DNA of 64,000 nt from Cylindrotheca closterium. Taxonomy: Eukaryota; Bacillariophyta; Bacillariophyceae; Bacillariales; Bacillariaceae. Both the position numbers and the translations under genes were made by a program. Numbering within the stretch: the stretch's first letter is position 1; every line of letters starts with the position of its first letter. This document shows, one piece after another, positions 10,936 through 20,736 of this stretch. The stretch is from assembly GCA_933822405.4 (NCBI GenBank), contig CAKOGP040001736.1, positions 2,981 through 66,980 on the forward strand, read 5' to 3'. A model generated the notes under the pieces. That model searched no databases. It worked only from the letters and a program-made list of their open reading frames with translations, and had not been told where the DNA came from.

Positions 10936-12324
10936 CTAAAGTTTCCTGAACTGTCGCATCGTTTTGGTTTCCTTGAATTCGGGTCGTTCGTTCAACAACT
11001 TGGTTACCAAAGAAGAAGTGGGCTCGTCCTTGCAAGAACCCAGTCGAATGGAATATTCCGAGTTGGGATAGTAGTCATCTTCTCGCATGGCAAATATTTG
11101 CCAATCGTAGGGATACGCCTTGATGGCGATACACTTTTCGCCTCGCACTTGAAAGATCATGTTGACATATGTTTCGCTATAGTTTCCATTGTCGTCGTCA
11201 GTGAAAATAACCTGTTGTGCCTTGTCCTTGGCCTTGGGGGCCAACAAATTGAAACTCCAGGAATCCAAATTCCTCCAAAAGGGATTCACCAAGAGGAACA
11301 ATCGATCCGGGCCAATGTTTTTTGAAATTTCGTCAATGTCTCGAATGTATTTCACATCGGTATTGGCAAAGACCAAGGCTTGAATGTCACCCGAAGGTCC
11401 GGCACTGGATTCTGCCGTGTGCAAGGCGGATCCGTCAAAGTCCCAAATGTCTTGTTGGACAATTTTGGGGGCGCTCCATTGAGGAGAAGCAGGAGCGTCA
11501 TCTTCCTTGTCATCCATTGCAGCCTTTTTGGGTAGGATGCGAAGTTCTCGTAGCAAGGCCGACGTCATTGGTTTGCCAGCTTCTCGGTACATTTGTTGGG
11601 CACCTCCGGGCCATTGATTCTCTTCCAAGACGTTGTAATTGTTACTGACATCTTGCAACCGTTCGTTGGGATCATCCTCTTCAAAGGGCACCAAATGAAA
11701 TCGAACCGTCTGGCGGGTCTTGCCATCTTGATAGGCACGTTCGACGGCTCGAGACGCTTGTCGAATCATGTCGTCCACCGTATTGGGCAAGGGCACGAAG
11801 GAACGGCCTTGATCGCTTTTGCTGGAAGCGCTACTACTACTAGCTTGACGTTCTTTGATTCGAACTGCATTTTCTTCCTCTTGTTGCTTCAAACGATCTT
11901 GCTGATCTTGCTTTTTTTGTTTGGCTTCTTGGGTCACTTGTTCGACCGTTTTGCCTTCCATGGCGGCAATCTCGGCACGCAATTGAGCCGCCTTGTCCAA
12001 GAGTTGCTTGGCAGCACCACCAGAGTCACTATCATTATCGTTATTGTCGTTGCCAGCAGTATCCTCAGTTTCAACGCTGCTACTCCTGCTAGTCGTGGAC
12101 AAGGACGACAATGCAACAATCCGAGAGGAGGGAAAAGGAGCATGATTCTTGTTCATTCTTGTTGTTGTTGTTGTCGGTGCACTACTAGTAGTAGTACCAA
12201 CAAAGGCATGGGTACTGGAGGCGACCATTGTCAATAGCAAGATTGTTGGTATTATGGAACGACTGCTGATGATAGGCATTTGTCGTCTTTGTTTCTGTTG
12301 TTGTTGAGTTGTTGTCATCATCAT
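10936..12324 (-). CDS. Plastid-targeted DUF1995 protein
   Basis: 462 aa. The N-terminus has a Gln-rich head, a hydrophobic signal segment (ISSRSIIPTILLLTMVASS) and the motif STHAFVG, where the Phe after the cleavage site is the diatom plastid-import signature; a Thr/Ser-rich transit-like stretch follows. A coiled coil lies at about residues 105-155 (AAQLRAEIAAMEGKTVEQV). The conserved domain runs from TVDDMIRQASRAVERAY to the C-terminus, with RLFLLVNPFWRNLDSWSFNLL typical of DUF1995 proteins of plants and algae. DUF1995 members are chloroplast proteins of poorly defined function. Divergent from the zinc-finger gene at 13037. Confidence 0.8.
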   Translation of the reverse strand: MMMTTTQQQQKQRRQMPIISSRSIIPTILLLTMVASSTHAFVGTTTSSAPTTTTTRMNKNHAPFPSSRIVALSSLSTTSRSSSVETEDTAGNDNNDNDSDSGGAAKQLLDKAAQLRAEIAAMEGKTVEQVTQEAKQKKQDQQDRLKQQEEENAVRIKERQASSSSASSKSDQGRSFVPLPNTVDDMIRQASRAVERAYQDGKTRQTVRFHLVPFEEDDPNERLQDVSNNYNVLEENQWPGGAQQMYREAGKPMTSALLRELRILPKKAAMDDKEDDAPASPQWSAPKIVQQDIWDFDGSALHTAESSAGPSGDIQALVFANTDVKYIRDIDEISKNIGPDRLFLLVNPFWRNLDSWSFNLLAPKAKDKAQQVIFTDDDNGNYSETYVNMIFQVRGEKCIAIKAYPYDWQIFAMREDDYYPNSEYSIRLGSCKDEPTSSLVTKLLNERPEFKETKTMRQFRKL

Positions 12325-13036
12325 GGCTGATAATAGATTGTATAGTAGTTCAGAAAAGTGAATGATGTATGTTTCTTGGTGGGATTGCTGAATGAAAGCG
12401 AAACTACTGATCGTGTAGCTTGTGATGACTACGAAAGGTTTGCTGCTGTCTATTTGATTGCTGCTACTGCTGGTGCTGCTGCTGGTGCTGCTGTGGTAGA
12501 GTATAATTGTGTCGCGTGGTGGGGCTCGAGGCCTGAGATGTCAAGATGATGTGGAGACGATGACCAAGATGCGAATTTGGAGGATGATGTGGCGGCCATT
12601 AGCACAGGCGCCTGTCCCTGTGATTGTTAATCGGTGTTTTGACCGTCGCCCGATACGACTTCTGGAGTAATAGAGAAACGGGTGAGTTGCAGCTTTCAAG
12701 AAGCGCACAAAAACGACAAAATGTTTCACAGCACATGCATACCCATGTGCACACATGGTGCATCACGCTTCCGGCGGCAGTTAGCGAAGAGATGTGTGTG
12801 TGTATTGTAAAACGCTCCCATGATGTGTGTGTGTATTGTAAAACGCTCCCACGTGTTTCGCTGCGGAGGATAGATGTTGTCAATGAATACGATAGTATAT
12901 GCAGCATAAAATATACACTAGTGCCCTCCTCACACACAGGCCAGTATACACTAGGACGACTACTTGTACGCTCATTTTCTTGGAGCCATTTTCTTGCGTT
13001 CTCATATTACTTGTTTGTTGGTGGAAACGACGAAAC
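12325..13036. other. Divergent intergenic region
   Basis: About 710 bases between the starts of two divergent genes. Contains a gctgctggt microsatellite (about 12448-12494) and a 31-bp tandem duplication. No gene supported. Confidence 0.5.
12791..12852. repeat. Two tandem 31-bp units
   Basis: 12791-12821 and 12822-12852 differ only in the last base; each starts gatgtgtgtgtgtattg and ends cgctccca. Confidence 0.9.
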
Positions 13037-13471
13037 ATGTCAGAAGACGATCGTGGACCGCCATTATTGACGAAAGATGACTTTATTATGCGCACGAAAG
13101 ATATCTATTTTGCGTGTCAAAAATGTGGATTCCAGACCAAAGACATTGTTCGTGACGGAAGGAGGAAGTACTTGGCGATATTTCATTGTGACAATGTCAG
13201 GTGCACCTCAGTCAATCGGTGGATCAAGTGCAGGGTCTGCACTATAGCTCATGACATTGATATTTCTCAGTTTAGCAAACATGTGCGTCAAAAAAAACAC
13301 CTAAAGCGAGTTGCTGAATTCGAAGGGTCCAAACCACCAGCCTACGCGGAATACGAAAGTCGCTTCGTGGAGCCCATCACGCTGCCAAATTGCGTTCCGA
13401 AAATCGAGGAGACGGATAAAAGTGGTCATGATCCCTTGGAGCATCTCAAGAAAGATAATGATGACGAATGA
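13037..13471 (+). CDS. Small C2H2/matrin-like zinc-finger protein
   Basis: 144 aa from ATG 13037 (MSEDDRGPP); the frame extends upstream but without features. Two zinc-site candidates are seen: CQKCGF near residue 34, possibly pairing with the later HCDNVRC, and CRVCTIAHD followed by SKHVRQKKH, spacing C-x2-C-x13-H-x5-H, close to matrin/U1-type fingers that bind RNA. The C-terminus is acidic (KKDNDDE) and ends inside a GAAT tetranucleotide repeat. The exact family is not recognised; a nucleic-acid role is inferred from the finger spacing. Confidence 0.65.
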   Translation: MSEDDRGPPLLTKDDFIMRTKDIYFACQKCGFQTKDIVRDGRRKYLAIFHCDNVRCTSVNRWIKCRVCTIAHDIDISQFSKHVRQKKHLKRVAEFEGSKPPAYAEYESRFVEPITLPNCVPKIEETDKSGHDPLEHLKKDNDDE

Positions 13472-14659
13472 ATGAATGAATGAATGATCGATTGGTGGAG
13501 TTCAAACCAAATGTGGATGATGCATCAAATGAGCTAGTCTATATAGTAGCCACCAAAGCTTTGGTTGCTAGACTAATTTGTAAATGGCAATAATATAATC
13601 TGGTACTACAATCTGCCTGGGAAACAAGCCAGCTATGTTGTAAGAAAAATCAATTGTGCTTCCGTACTATAGCTAGACTGTGTAGGATAAATTGCCAAAA
13701 AGAAACTATAATTTCACCATATAATGCTACCGTACTTATTACACATCATACTAGGCAGTACTACTGGTCGGATACCAACGGAGTTTGCCAGTATACAGTT
13801 GGACCTATGATCTCTACCGGTACCGGTACGTTGACTTCTATTTCGTTTTTCAAAACAATTTTTTGGTGTTTGTGACGTCGCCATTTTTCAACTGTTCTGA
13901 TTCATTCAAATCAAAATACTTTTTAGCATTGCTTCCATCGGCATTATGCCATCTTCGCATGATGTTCAAGGAGGCGAAAAAAACCAGAGTGACGTTCTGG
14001 ACCAGCCAATTTGTGTCCGAGGCTTGTCCAACTTCACCATGGGCAGATTTTCTTTTTTATATCGGAACTCTCAGAGTTCGCATAAACTGTGTTTTGTGTA
14101 GGAATGTACCAAGCTCTACGAGGACACGAAAGATACCGAATAAACCCCTTGGATCGTACTGCCGCATCGTTCGGATTTAAAAAATCTCCAATGATGGGGT
14201 AGTCCTGCCAGGAGGTACATTTGATGCGAATGTTCGCAAGGATTGGTTCTGTAGAGATTGTGTAGAATTGGTACTACAATTCACACGAACGGAGAAGAGC
14301 AAACCCTCCCCCAACAGAATTGGAAAAAACCCGCCTGGTTTGGACCAACTGGCTTCGGAAAAAGGAATCCAAGCCATCACCGACGACGACACCGCCCCTT
14401 CTTCGTCTTTGTTCTGCTGCAGAAAAAGACTGTGTGGAAGCAAACTCAAGAAGCAAGCAGCAAACATCAAACAGCATATAATCTCCAACAAGAAGCCACA
14501 GCTGCTTTTTGCAAGGACACAATCACACCAACAATAACAGACTCACTCACTCCCTCTCACTCACACAGTTTGCCCAATTCGACAAGAATTCGGCGTTGAT
14601 TCCACAGAACACATTCAAAAATCATAAATCAAATCTTCTTCTCCTTTGCTTTTGACAAA
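13472..14659. other. Intergenic, no supported gene
   Basis: Starts with a GAAT repeat. Several overlapping ORFs of 80-130 codons exist on both strands at 13785-14600 but none shows a family motif or a consistent reading frame. Confidence 0.45.
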
Positions 14660-16062
14660 ATGACAAACACCATGACTGTCCGATTTGCCGCAGTGGCCAT
14701 TCTCATGATGGCAACTAGCACAGATGCCTTTATGATGACACCATCCTCCACCACAAGCTCTACTACTAGTACTACTACTACTACTACTAGTACAAGCCTC
14801 TACAGCAAGAATTCCGGACGTGCTCATACCGAACGCATGTTGGAAGAAAGCATGGGCGACGATTGGCGTCTCTTTCGCGCCAAGCTTGTCGCCCAAGAAA
14901 AGATGATGCTGGAGCAAAGCAGTGGCAACAACAGCAACAACAACAACAGCAACAACAAGAATAATGTACTACAAGAAAACAAGAAGGAAGCCAAGCTCCT
15001 TCAAAATAAGAAATCAAACGCGCACAATGACGAATCATCCTTGGACAAGCAAGGACAACTTGGCGAACTCTTTGCCGGAGCCATTTCATCCATCTTTCAT
15101 TCGTCGTCAGAAAAGGCTGCTAAGAAGCGTGTCTTGTCGTCAGAAGAGAACCTCATGACGGGTGACAATGTGGGTGGCGCCGTTCCCCTCCCGACTGTGG
15201 AACACCAAGACACGACTACCACCAGTTCCCTCCAAGATCCGTTCGTCTCGGCCGCCGAATTGCCGATTCACATGAAGTCGGCTCCTGTGGCTGTCAACAA
15301 ACATCGATGGGCTCATGACATTACTCACATTGAACCCGGGTGTGTCTTGATTGCCAATGAAAAGTTGGGGGGCGTCTTTCATCAAACCGTCGTCCTCATT
15401 GTGGACCATCACGAAAAGACTGGAACGACTGGTGTCGTAATCAATCGGTAAGCTATGGCAAGATGCATGCATGCATGTGTGTGTGTTAGTGTGTGTTTGT
15501 ATAATGTACAACAACACTTATTCTGACACACTACATTCTTTTCTTTCTGTTCCTTCAATTCTTCTTCTTCTTCAGACCAATGCAAGGAAACTTGAACAAG
15601 GTCGTTACCAATCAAGAAAATGCCACTCTGGATCTTTCCCTAAGACTTGCCTTTAAACCAGCCCCCGTCTCGTACGGTGGACCCGTCCTCCAAGATGAAT
15701 TTGCCGTCTTGCATGGCTTTGGACACGTCGAAGGTTCCAAGAAATTGGCACCGGGTGTCTTTATTGGTGGTTCGGAAGAACTCATGAATGAGGTTCGAAT
15801 AAATAGATTTGATCCACGCAATGCTCTCTTCATCAAAGGCCACGCTGCTTGGATTCCAGGACAATTGGATCGGGAAATCAAAAAGGATGTCTGGTACATT
15901 GCTTCCGTCTCGTCCGACTTTTTGCTCCGATATGCCGGAGCACCCACTACCAAGGAAGATGATACCAAGGATTTGTGGAAGGATATTCTTTCCTGCATGG
16001 GTGGCAAGTATGACGCTGTGGCCAAGAAGCATGCTGGTTTGGGAGATTTGAGAATGCCATAA
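14660..16062 (+). CDS. UPF0301/AlgH (YqgE) family protein, plastid-targeted, 2 exons
   Basis: Coding segments 14660-15447 and 15576-16062, intron 15448-15575 (gtaagc...ttcttcag, 128 bp) splitting an Arg codon; the joined VINRPMQGNL restores the INRP block typical of the AlgH family. 424 aa. Residues 1-24 are a signal peptide ending TDAFMM, the diatom plastid-import motif, followed by a Thr-rich stretch and about 190 residues of low complexity. The UPF0301 domain starts at [16 protein letters not shown] and contains [12 protein letters not shown] and [13 protein letters not shown]. The biochemical function of this bacterial-derived family is unknown. A plastid copy probably reflects endosymbiont origin. 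Confidence 0.87.
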
Positions 16063-16677
16063 AATTGGGGCCAAGACGAAAAACGAGATTTGTAAAATCA
16101 AAAGTGGCACTCGCAACCAAAAAACAACAACAACAACAACAACACGACACAAAAACACCAGAATCAATCGATTCGTTCCATGGCAAGACTGTACCCTAGA
16201 ATAGCGGGATGCCATGGAACCAGAACCAACATTGCCGACTTTTTAATATTATTGTAAACAACATTATGCTGTATATTTGCATTTTATTGATTGATGATTT
16301 AGGACTGATGTATTCATTCATTGCCTCAAGAACCCTCCGAACAAGAAGACACCCATTGAAAAAGTTGAAGTATGTACACTATAAGTATTTTAAAATACCA
16401 TGCATCAAGACGGCAGAAGATGGACCTAGTGGGAAATCTATTCTCTCGCTATTGCTGTACTGTACTATACTGTACAGTACTATACTGTAGGTATGGGGTA
16501 TGGGTAAGTAGTAACGGCCGCCTTTTTGGACGATCTACAGTACCGTACTGTATTAGCTTTTAAGACGACTCAAAAAACGAAACTGACGAAGTACTTCCCG
16601 CCAATCTTGGAAGGACAAAGTTTATTTTCAATTTGGCTGGATAATGACACTTAGTCTCTAGCTAGAACCGAAAAGAA
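16063..16677. other. 3' flank and intergenic
   Basis: Contains a (caa)n run at about 16123-16143 and the inverted repeat at 16176-16219; no gene seen. A tactgtacagtac-type repeat lies near 16455-16490. Confidence 0.5.
16176..16219. repeat. 10-bp inverted repeat
   Basis: ttccatggca at 16176-16185 pairs with tgccatggaa at 16210-16219, loop 24 bases, about 115 bases after the AlgH stop codon. A role in 3' end formation is not established. Confidence 0.7.
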
Positions 16678-16905
16678 ATGAAGGGCAATGAACAAGACTC
16701 GATTGACGAACTCTTGGATGAATCACGTGCCTATCAACAGCAGGGAAACCCTCAAAAGGCAAGGGAAAAATATTGAACAGAGCGTTGAAGATACAAACGA
16801 AACAGTCAGGTGAAGATGATCCTGCTGTGGCCGAGATACTCAATTGCATCGGAAGTGTTCTGGGGACGGAAGGAAGTTTTGATGAAGCCTTGGAGCTTCA
16901 AAGAT
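16678..16905 (+). pseudogene. Truncated TPR gene relic
   Basis: The ATG at 16678 opens GNEQDSIDELLDESRAY, the N-terminus seen in other TPR loci. One base is missing in the aaaaa run near 16768, so the frame runs into TGA; in the next frame homology continues (NRALKIQTKQSGEDDP, then GSFDEALEL). Homology ends at about 16905, where the transposase fragment on the other strand begins. Confidence 0.75.
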
Positions 16906-16920
16906 GGGAGCGCCATTGTT

Positions 16921-17814
16921 CATTTGGTACTGCACCGTTACTGCAACAGCTCTAAAAACATTTCCATGATGCTTTTGATCATGTCTGTAGGTTGCGTCAA
17001 GAATCATATACTTTTTCAACCTACCATTGAAGCTTTCGTGTCAAAGTCTAGCTCTTCCCTTGTATTCATTGAGCGTCACAGAATCGGTTTCTCTTGGGAT
17101 ACAAAGGATGTATTTTTCGTCTTCTTTGCTGGTTGTATAACCCCTATCAACAATTGCCTGTTTCCACCGCTTCAGCTTTTGCTTCAGACCTCCTTCTTGA
17201 AAGATCGTAAGATCGTGTTTCCCTCCCTTATGCGGCCCACTGATCCAAGCACACTGCGGCTCAAGAAGGGACATCGCGACCTCATATTTCACAGCCCCAT
17301 GATTGAACTTGTGTGAACACTCTTGTGTGTCCATATTGTAGCGCTCGTTCGATTTCTCCCATGTTCCACCGTTTTGCTTAGGATTGGGGTGGGAATTGCA
17401 AATGAAATATGTGGTCTCCTGCCGAGCAACGTGGGTGCCTCGTCGGAAAACCAAAATAAGAGATGCCAAGCAGCAGCAATTAAAAAAATGGGCCAACTTC
17501 GCCATCATGTTTAGCATCCAGTTCGTCATGTTCAGACTTGTGATATTGGGCAGTTGGGGTTTCGTGCCAGTCAAGGTGGCGACAGCCTCCACAATATCTT
17601 CAGATGATACAGGGACTTGTTCGAGAATACCCTTTGGATTTTTGGCCAGATGTTGTATGTATGCGAAGTGTTGGTTGCAATTAGTAGTGGATATTCGACA
17701 CCGTTTTTGCCCATGCATTCTTTGCGATCGCAAGAAACCGGTGCTTGGCTTCATTGGCATGCAACAATCTAATAGCTTAGCGATGGCTTTCCACCAAATC
17801 AGACAGAACAACAA
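16921..17814 (-). pseudogene. DDE transposase remnant (HARBI1/DDE_Tnp_4-like)
   Basis: About 257 codons read openly from 17814 to a TGA at 17041-17043, then continue in frame with HESFNGRLKKYMILDATYRH and AVAVTVQYQM. The string WISGPHKGGKHDLTIF and the later AIVDRGY match the second and third acidic-residue regions of the Harbinger/IS5-type DDE fold, and HESFNGRLK matches the C-terminal block of such transposases. No ATG start: the frame upstream is closed by another TGA. The N-terminal DNA-binding part is not found, and no terminal inverted repeats were recognised. Confidence 0.7.
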
Positions 17815-18434
17815 TCAGCAATCTTTTTGGCATCAAATCAAGCTTCTTGGCACACCTAGTAGACAACAGAACCGTTCTATCAAAGGGGTACGTTATGGTC
17901 CAGATCACTTTCTGGCATTCAAGGGTCGTAAAATGGCTCAAACCACTCCGCTAGAGCATAGCAAACACTAGCAATTCTATGCCTAAGCCAAAGATGGAAG
18001 TGGCGCCAATGAGGAGTTCACAGCAATGAGGACGGTCAAACCAACAGAGAAGAGCGAGGTCCAAGAGGGCCCCGAAATCAAAAGGCCATTGCGAAGCAAG
18101 CAGTAGCGAGAGCAGGGGAGATCAATCAGTTAGAGATCTGCGATCAAGAGAGTGATGGAGATCGTGGCAGTAGGGGGAGCGTAGGAGTCACCTGGGACCA
18201 ATCGGACATTCAAGGCAGCACATAAAGGGGACAAGAAGGGAGAGCAAGTCGAGGTTGCAGTCAGGTGGAGGTCGGTCAATCAAGCGCTTGGAGATCCTCT
18301 TCACATGAGGCAGAAGTGACAGCGAATGGGCAAACGAGGGCAATACTGAGGGGATCAGAGGGCGAAAAGAATAGCAAGAGTGGCAATGGTCGATCTGGAG
18401 AGGAGGAGGTCCTCCAGTGGCATCAACAACAACA
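17815..18434. other. Probable transposon-derived spacer
   Basis: Purine-rich on the plus strand (agag/gagg runs) and without a supported gene. It lies between the transposase remnant and a small ORF, and may belong to the same element. Confidence 0.35.
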
Positions 18435-18872
18435 ATGCGCCGAACAAGAAGTACTGATGAAGAGTCAAGAACCAATGAAAGTCCAGCGAAGTCCAAAAAT
18501 CGAAGAGCAAACAATGATCCTAGCGATGGTGCTGAATTTGCAAGGGAATTGAGACATATATTTGCTCCAGGAGCGGCGCGAGCAAGGGAGCAGGAGCATG
18601 ATGCCGCAAGCCAAATGCAGACGTTGTACTTGAGGGCTCGTGAGGATGCTCAGGGCAGGGTTCATGCCAGAATTAGACAGACTACTCAGCCTATGACGGG
18701 TGGAAAGTATTTTCACTGTGGTAGTAATACATGGCCAATAATATACATGCTCTTTTCTTTGTCACTGTTGTTGCTCTTACTTTCTTGTTTTTTCGACTTG
18801 TATTTTTCTCGACTTTATTCCCCCGGATTTGCCCCCAACTTGCCACTTTGGCCTTGGAGCTTTTCGTGGTAG
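18435..18872 (+). CDS. Small ORF with one hydrophobic segment, uncertain
   Basis: 145 codons from ATG 18435. The first two thirds are charged (RTRSTDEESRTNES, then helical REQEHDAASQMQTLYLRARE), and a strongly hydrophobic stretch follows (IIYMLFSLSLLLLLLSCFF). It may be an accessory ORF of the adjacent transposon, a real small membrane protein, or chance. I recognise no family. Confidence 0.3.
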   Translation: MRRTRSTDEESRTNESPAKSKNRRANNDPSDGAEFARELRHIFAPGAARAREQEHDAASQMQTLYLRAREDAQGRVHARIRQTTQPMTGGKYFHCGSNTWPIIYMLFSLSLLLLLLSCFFDLYFSRLYSPGFAPNLPLWPWSFSW

Positions 18873-19108
18873 GATTCTACGTCTCCGGACTTCTTGTCAG
18901 GAAAAAGTTTGTCCGATATCATCATTCTGCCGGGTGTTCCAGCTACACACCAAGACAAACTACTACGAACACACACACGGAGGACGGCAGTAGGCTATCT
19001 AAGTTAGATTGTCATAATAATTGCGGGGGCCGTAATAATAATATTACCTCGGATCATCATTTCATCTTGAAAAAGGAAACAGCCTACGCAGAGACACATA
19101 GCAAAACA

Positions 19109-20377
19109 ATGCAGGGCAGCATACATGCGTTGATTGACGAACTCTCGGAACAGGGAAATTTCCATCGTGATAAAGAAGATTATCAAAAGTCAAGGGAGAT
19201 TTTTCAGAGATTGTTGGAACTACAAACGAAAGAGTTGGGTGAAGACGATATTTCTGTGGCCGTGACACTCAAATACATTGGAAATTTGCTGGAGAAGGAA
19301 GGGAACTATAGTGAAGCCTTGGAGACAATGAAAAGATCTCTTGCGATTCAGAGTAAGAAATTGGGAGACACACATGATTCAGCAAATACGTACAAGGACA
19401 TGGGCAGACTCTGTCTGCAACTGGAAAACTTCGAAGAAGCCGAAGAAATGTACCGGAAAGCTCTGGATATCATGGGCGATATGCAACCAAAATCGTCTGA
19501 CTTTGTGGAAGCCAGCCAGCCACTAGTGATTTCGTTGCAAATGCAAGGCAAACTTTCAGAAGCAATCAAGGTCCAAAAGCTCCTACTTTCGAAAGTACTA
19601 GAAATGCACGGGGAAGACCACTCTGAAGTTCCACTTATATACATGGGCATTGCAAAGCTGCTGGAAAATAAAAATAGAATGGACGATGCCATTCAGATGC
19701 TTGATAAAAGCATCGAAATTTGTTATCGGCTACGAGAACTGGGAGACTTCGACAGGCCATTAGTATTGGCAGGAGCTCTCGACAACAAAGTGGCACTGCT
19801 GTCACAGCAAGGAAAATTTGAAGGTTCCGCGGAGGTGCTGAAGAAATCGATAGTGATCATAAAGGAAGAGCTAGGCGAAATGCACCCAACATTAGCAGAA
19901 AAGTACGAAACTCTTTCACAAGTATACTTGCATCAAGACATGCTGGAAGATGGCTTCAATGCCATAACCAAGGCTCTAGAGATTCGTCGTAAAGCGCTTG
20001 GCAATGACCATCCCGACACGAAAGAATTTGTTGCTCAGCTTGAAGTGATAAAGCGTGGGAAAAATGCGAAAGCGCTGAACCAACAGGGAGTCAAAATGAA
20101 TTTGCAAGGCAATTCGGAAACGGCAATGCAACTCTTCCAAGAGGCGCTGGGTGCCCACAAGGAAATATTTGGGGATGCTCACCTCTATACGGCAGAAGTT
20201 TACGAGAATATTTCGGCTGTGAAAGTGGAACAAGGTTTGCTGCAAGATGGTATTGCTGCCAGTGCACAAGCCCTCAAGATTCGTCGAAAACAGCTTGGGG
20301 ATGATCATCCTGACACGAAGGTGCGCATGGAAGCGCATAGATCTTTGCTGAAACGACTCTTGGAGAATCGGAAGTGA
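19109..20377 (+). CDS. Kinesin-light-chain-like TPR protein
   Basis: 422 aa from ATG 19109 (MQGSIHALIDELSEQ). The frame is open about 380 bases further upstream, with hydrophobic sequence that has no match in the paralogues, so the internal ATG is preferred. It contains about nine KLC-type TPR units, the clearest being YSEALETMKRSLAIQ and FEEAEEMYRKALDIM; the ending HRSLLKRLLENRK matches the other copies. Intact and collinear with the broken copy at 4106, so it shows what that copy lost. A scaffold role through TPR surfaces is inferred from the family. Confidence 0.87.
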   Translation: MQGSIHALIDELSEQGNFHRDKEDYQKSREIFQRLLELQTKELGEDDISVAVTLKYIGNLLEKEGNYSEALETMKRSLAIQSKKLGDTHDSANTYKDMGRLCLQLENFEEAEEMYRKALDIMGDMQPKSSDFVEASQPLVISLQMQGKLSEAIKVQKLLLSKVLEMHGEDHSEVPLIYMGIAKLLENKNRMDDAIQMLDKSIEICYRLRELGDFDRPLVLAGALDNKVALLSQQGKFEGSAEVLKKSIVIIKEELGEMHPTLAEKYETLSQVYLHQDMLEDGFNAITKALEIRRKALGNDHPDTKEFVAQLEVIKRGKNAKALNQQGVKMNLQGNSETAMQLFQEALGAHKEIFGDAHLYTAEVYENISAVKVEQGLLQDGIAASAQALKIRRKQLGDDHPDTKVRMEAHRSLLKRLLENRK

Positions 20378-20560
20378 GTGAGAGAAACGATGATGGCCCA
20401 GCTGACGACGTAGCTCGACAAACATATTCGTGGAAGCGCTCCACAATAAAGCCAAAAGCCTTAACAACCTATGTAACTTCGGAGGTGCGCCACCCACGGA
20501 GGCGTATTCACCCCTATAGTGCCAATGGAGCAAAATCAAACGGTAGGTGGAATTCGCCTC

Positions 20561-20736
20561 CAAACAGCAGAGGTCTATGAACATCTTACAAATGCAATGG
20601 CCGACAAGGCATCAAATACGGTGCCATCGAGGCATACAAGAAACCAATCCATATTCGCCAAGAGGTGCTTGGCGATGGTCATCCTTGCATCACAGAGCTT
20701 ACGCTAGAGTGTATTTTAAAATTCAAAATGCTATAG
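20561..20736 (+). pseudogene. C-terminal TPR relic
   Basis: Reads QTAEVYEHLTNAMADK, then after a one-base loss near 20607 continues EAYKKPIHIRQEVLGDGHP, matching the last TPR units of the family. Its last bases overlap the 3' end of the LRR gene on the opposite strand. Confidence 0.6.

Noticed and set aside
11593..12237. Plus-strand ORF opposite the DUF1995 gene
   Set aside because: Antisense shadow of a supported coding sequence; its composition mirrors the Gln/Ala-rich region.
13785..14180. 131-codon plus-strand ORF
   Set aside because: Aromatic-rich composition without conserved pattern and no start context; likely chance.
16176..16219. Inverted repeat as a bacterial-style terminator
   Set aside because: The loop is 24 bases, there is no following T run, and the genome is eukaryotic.
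18731..19108. N-terminal membrane extension of the TPR gene at 19109
   Set aside because: The frame is open, but the hydrophobic start is absent from all paralogues and a paralogue-like N-terminus begins at the internal ATG.
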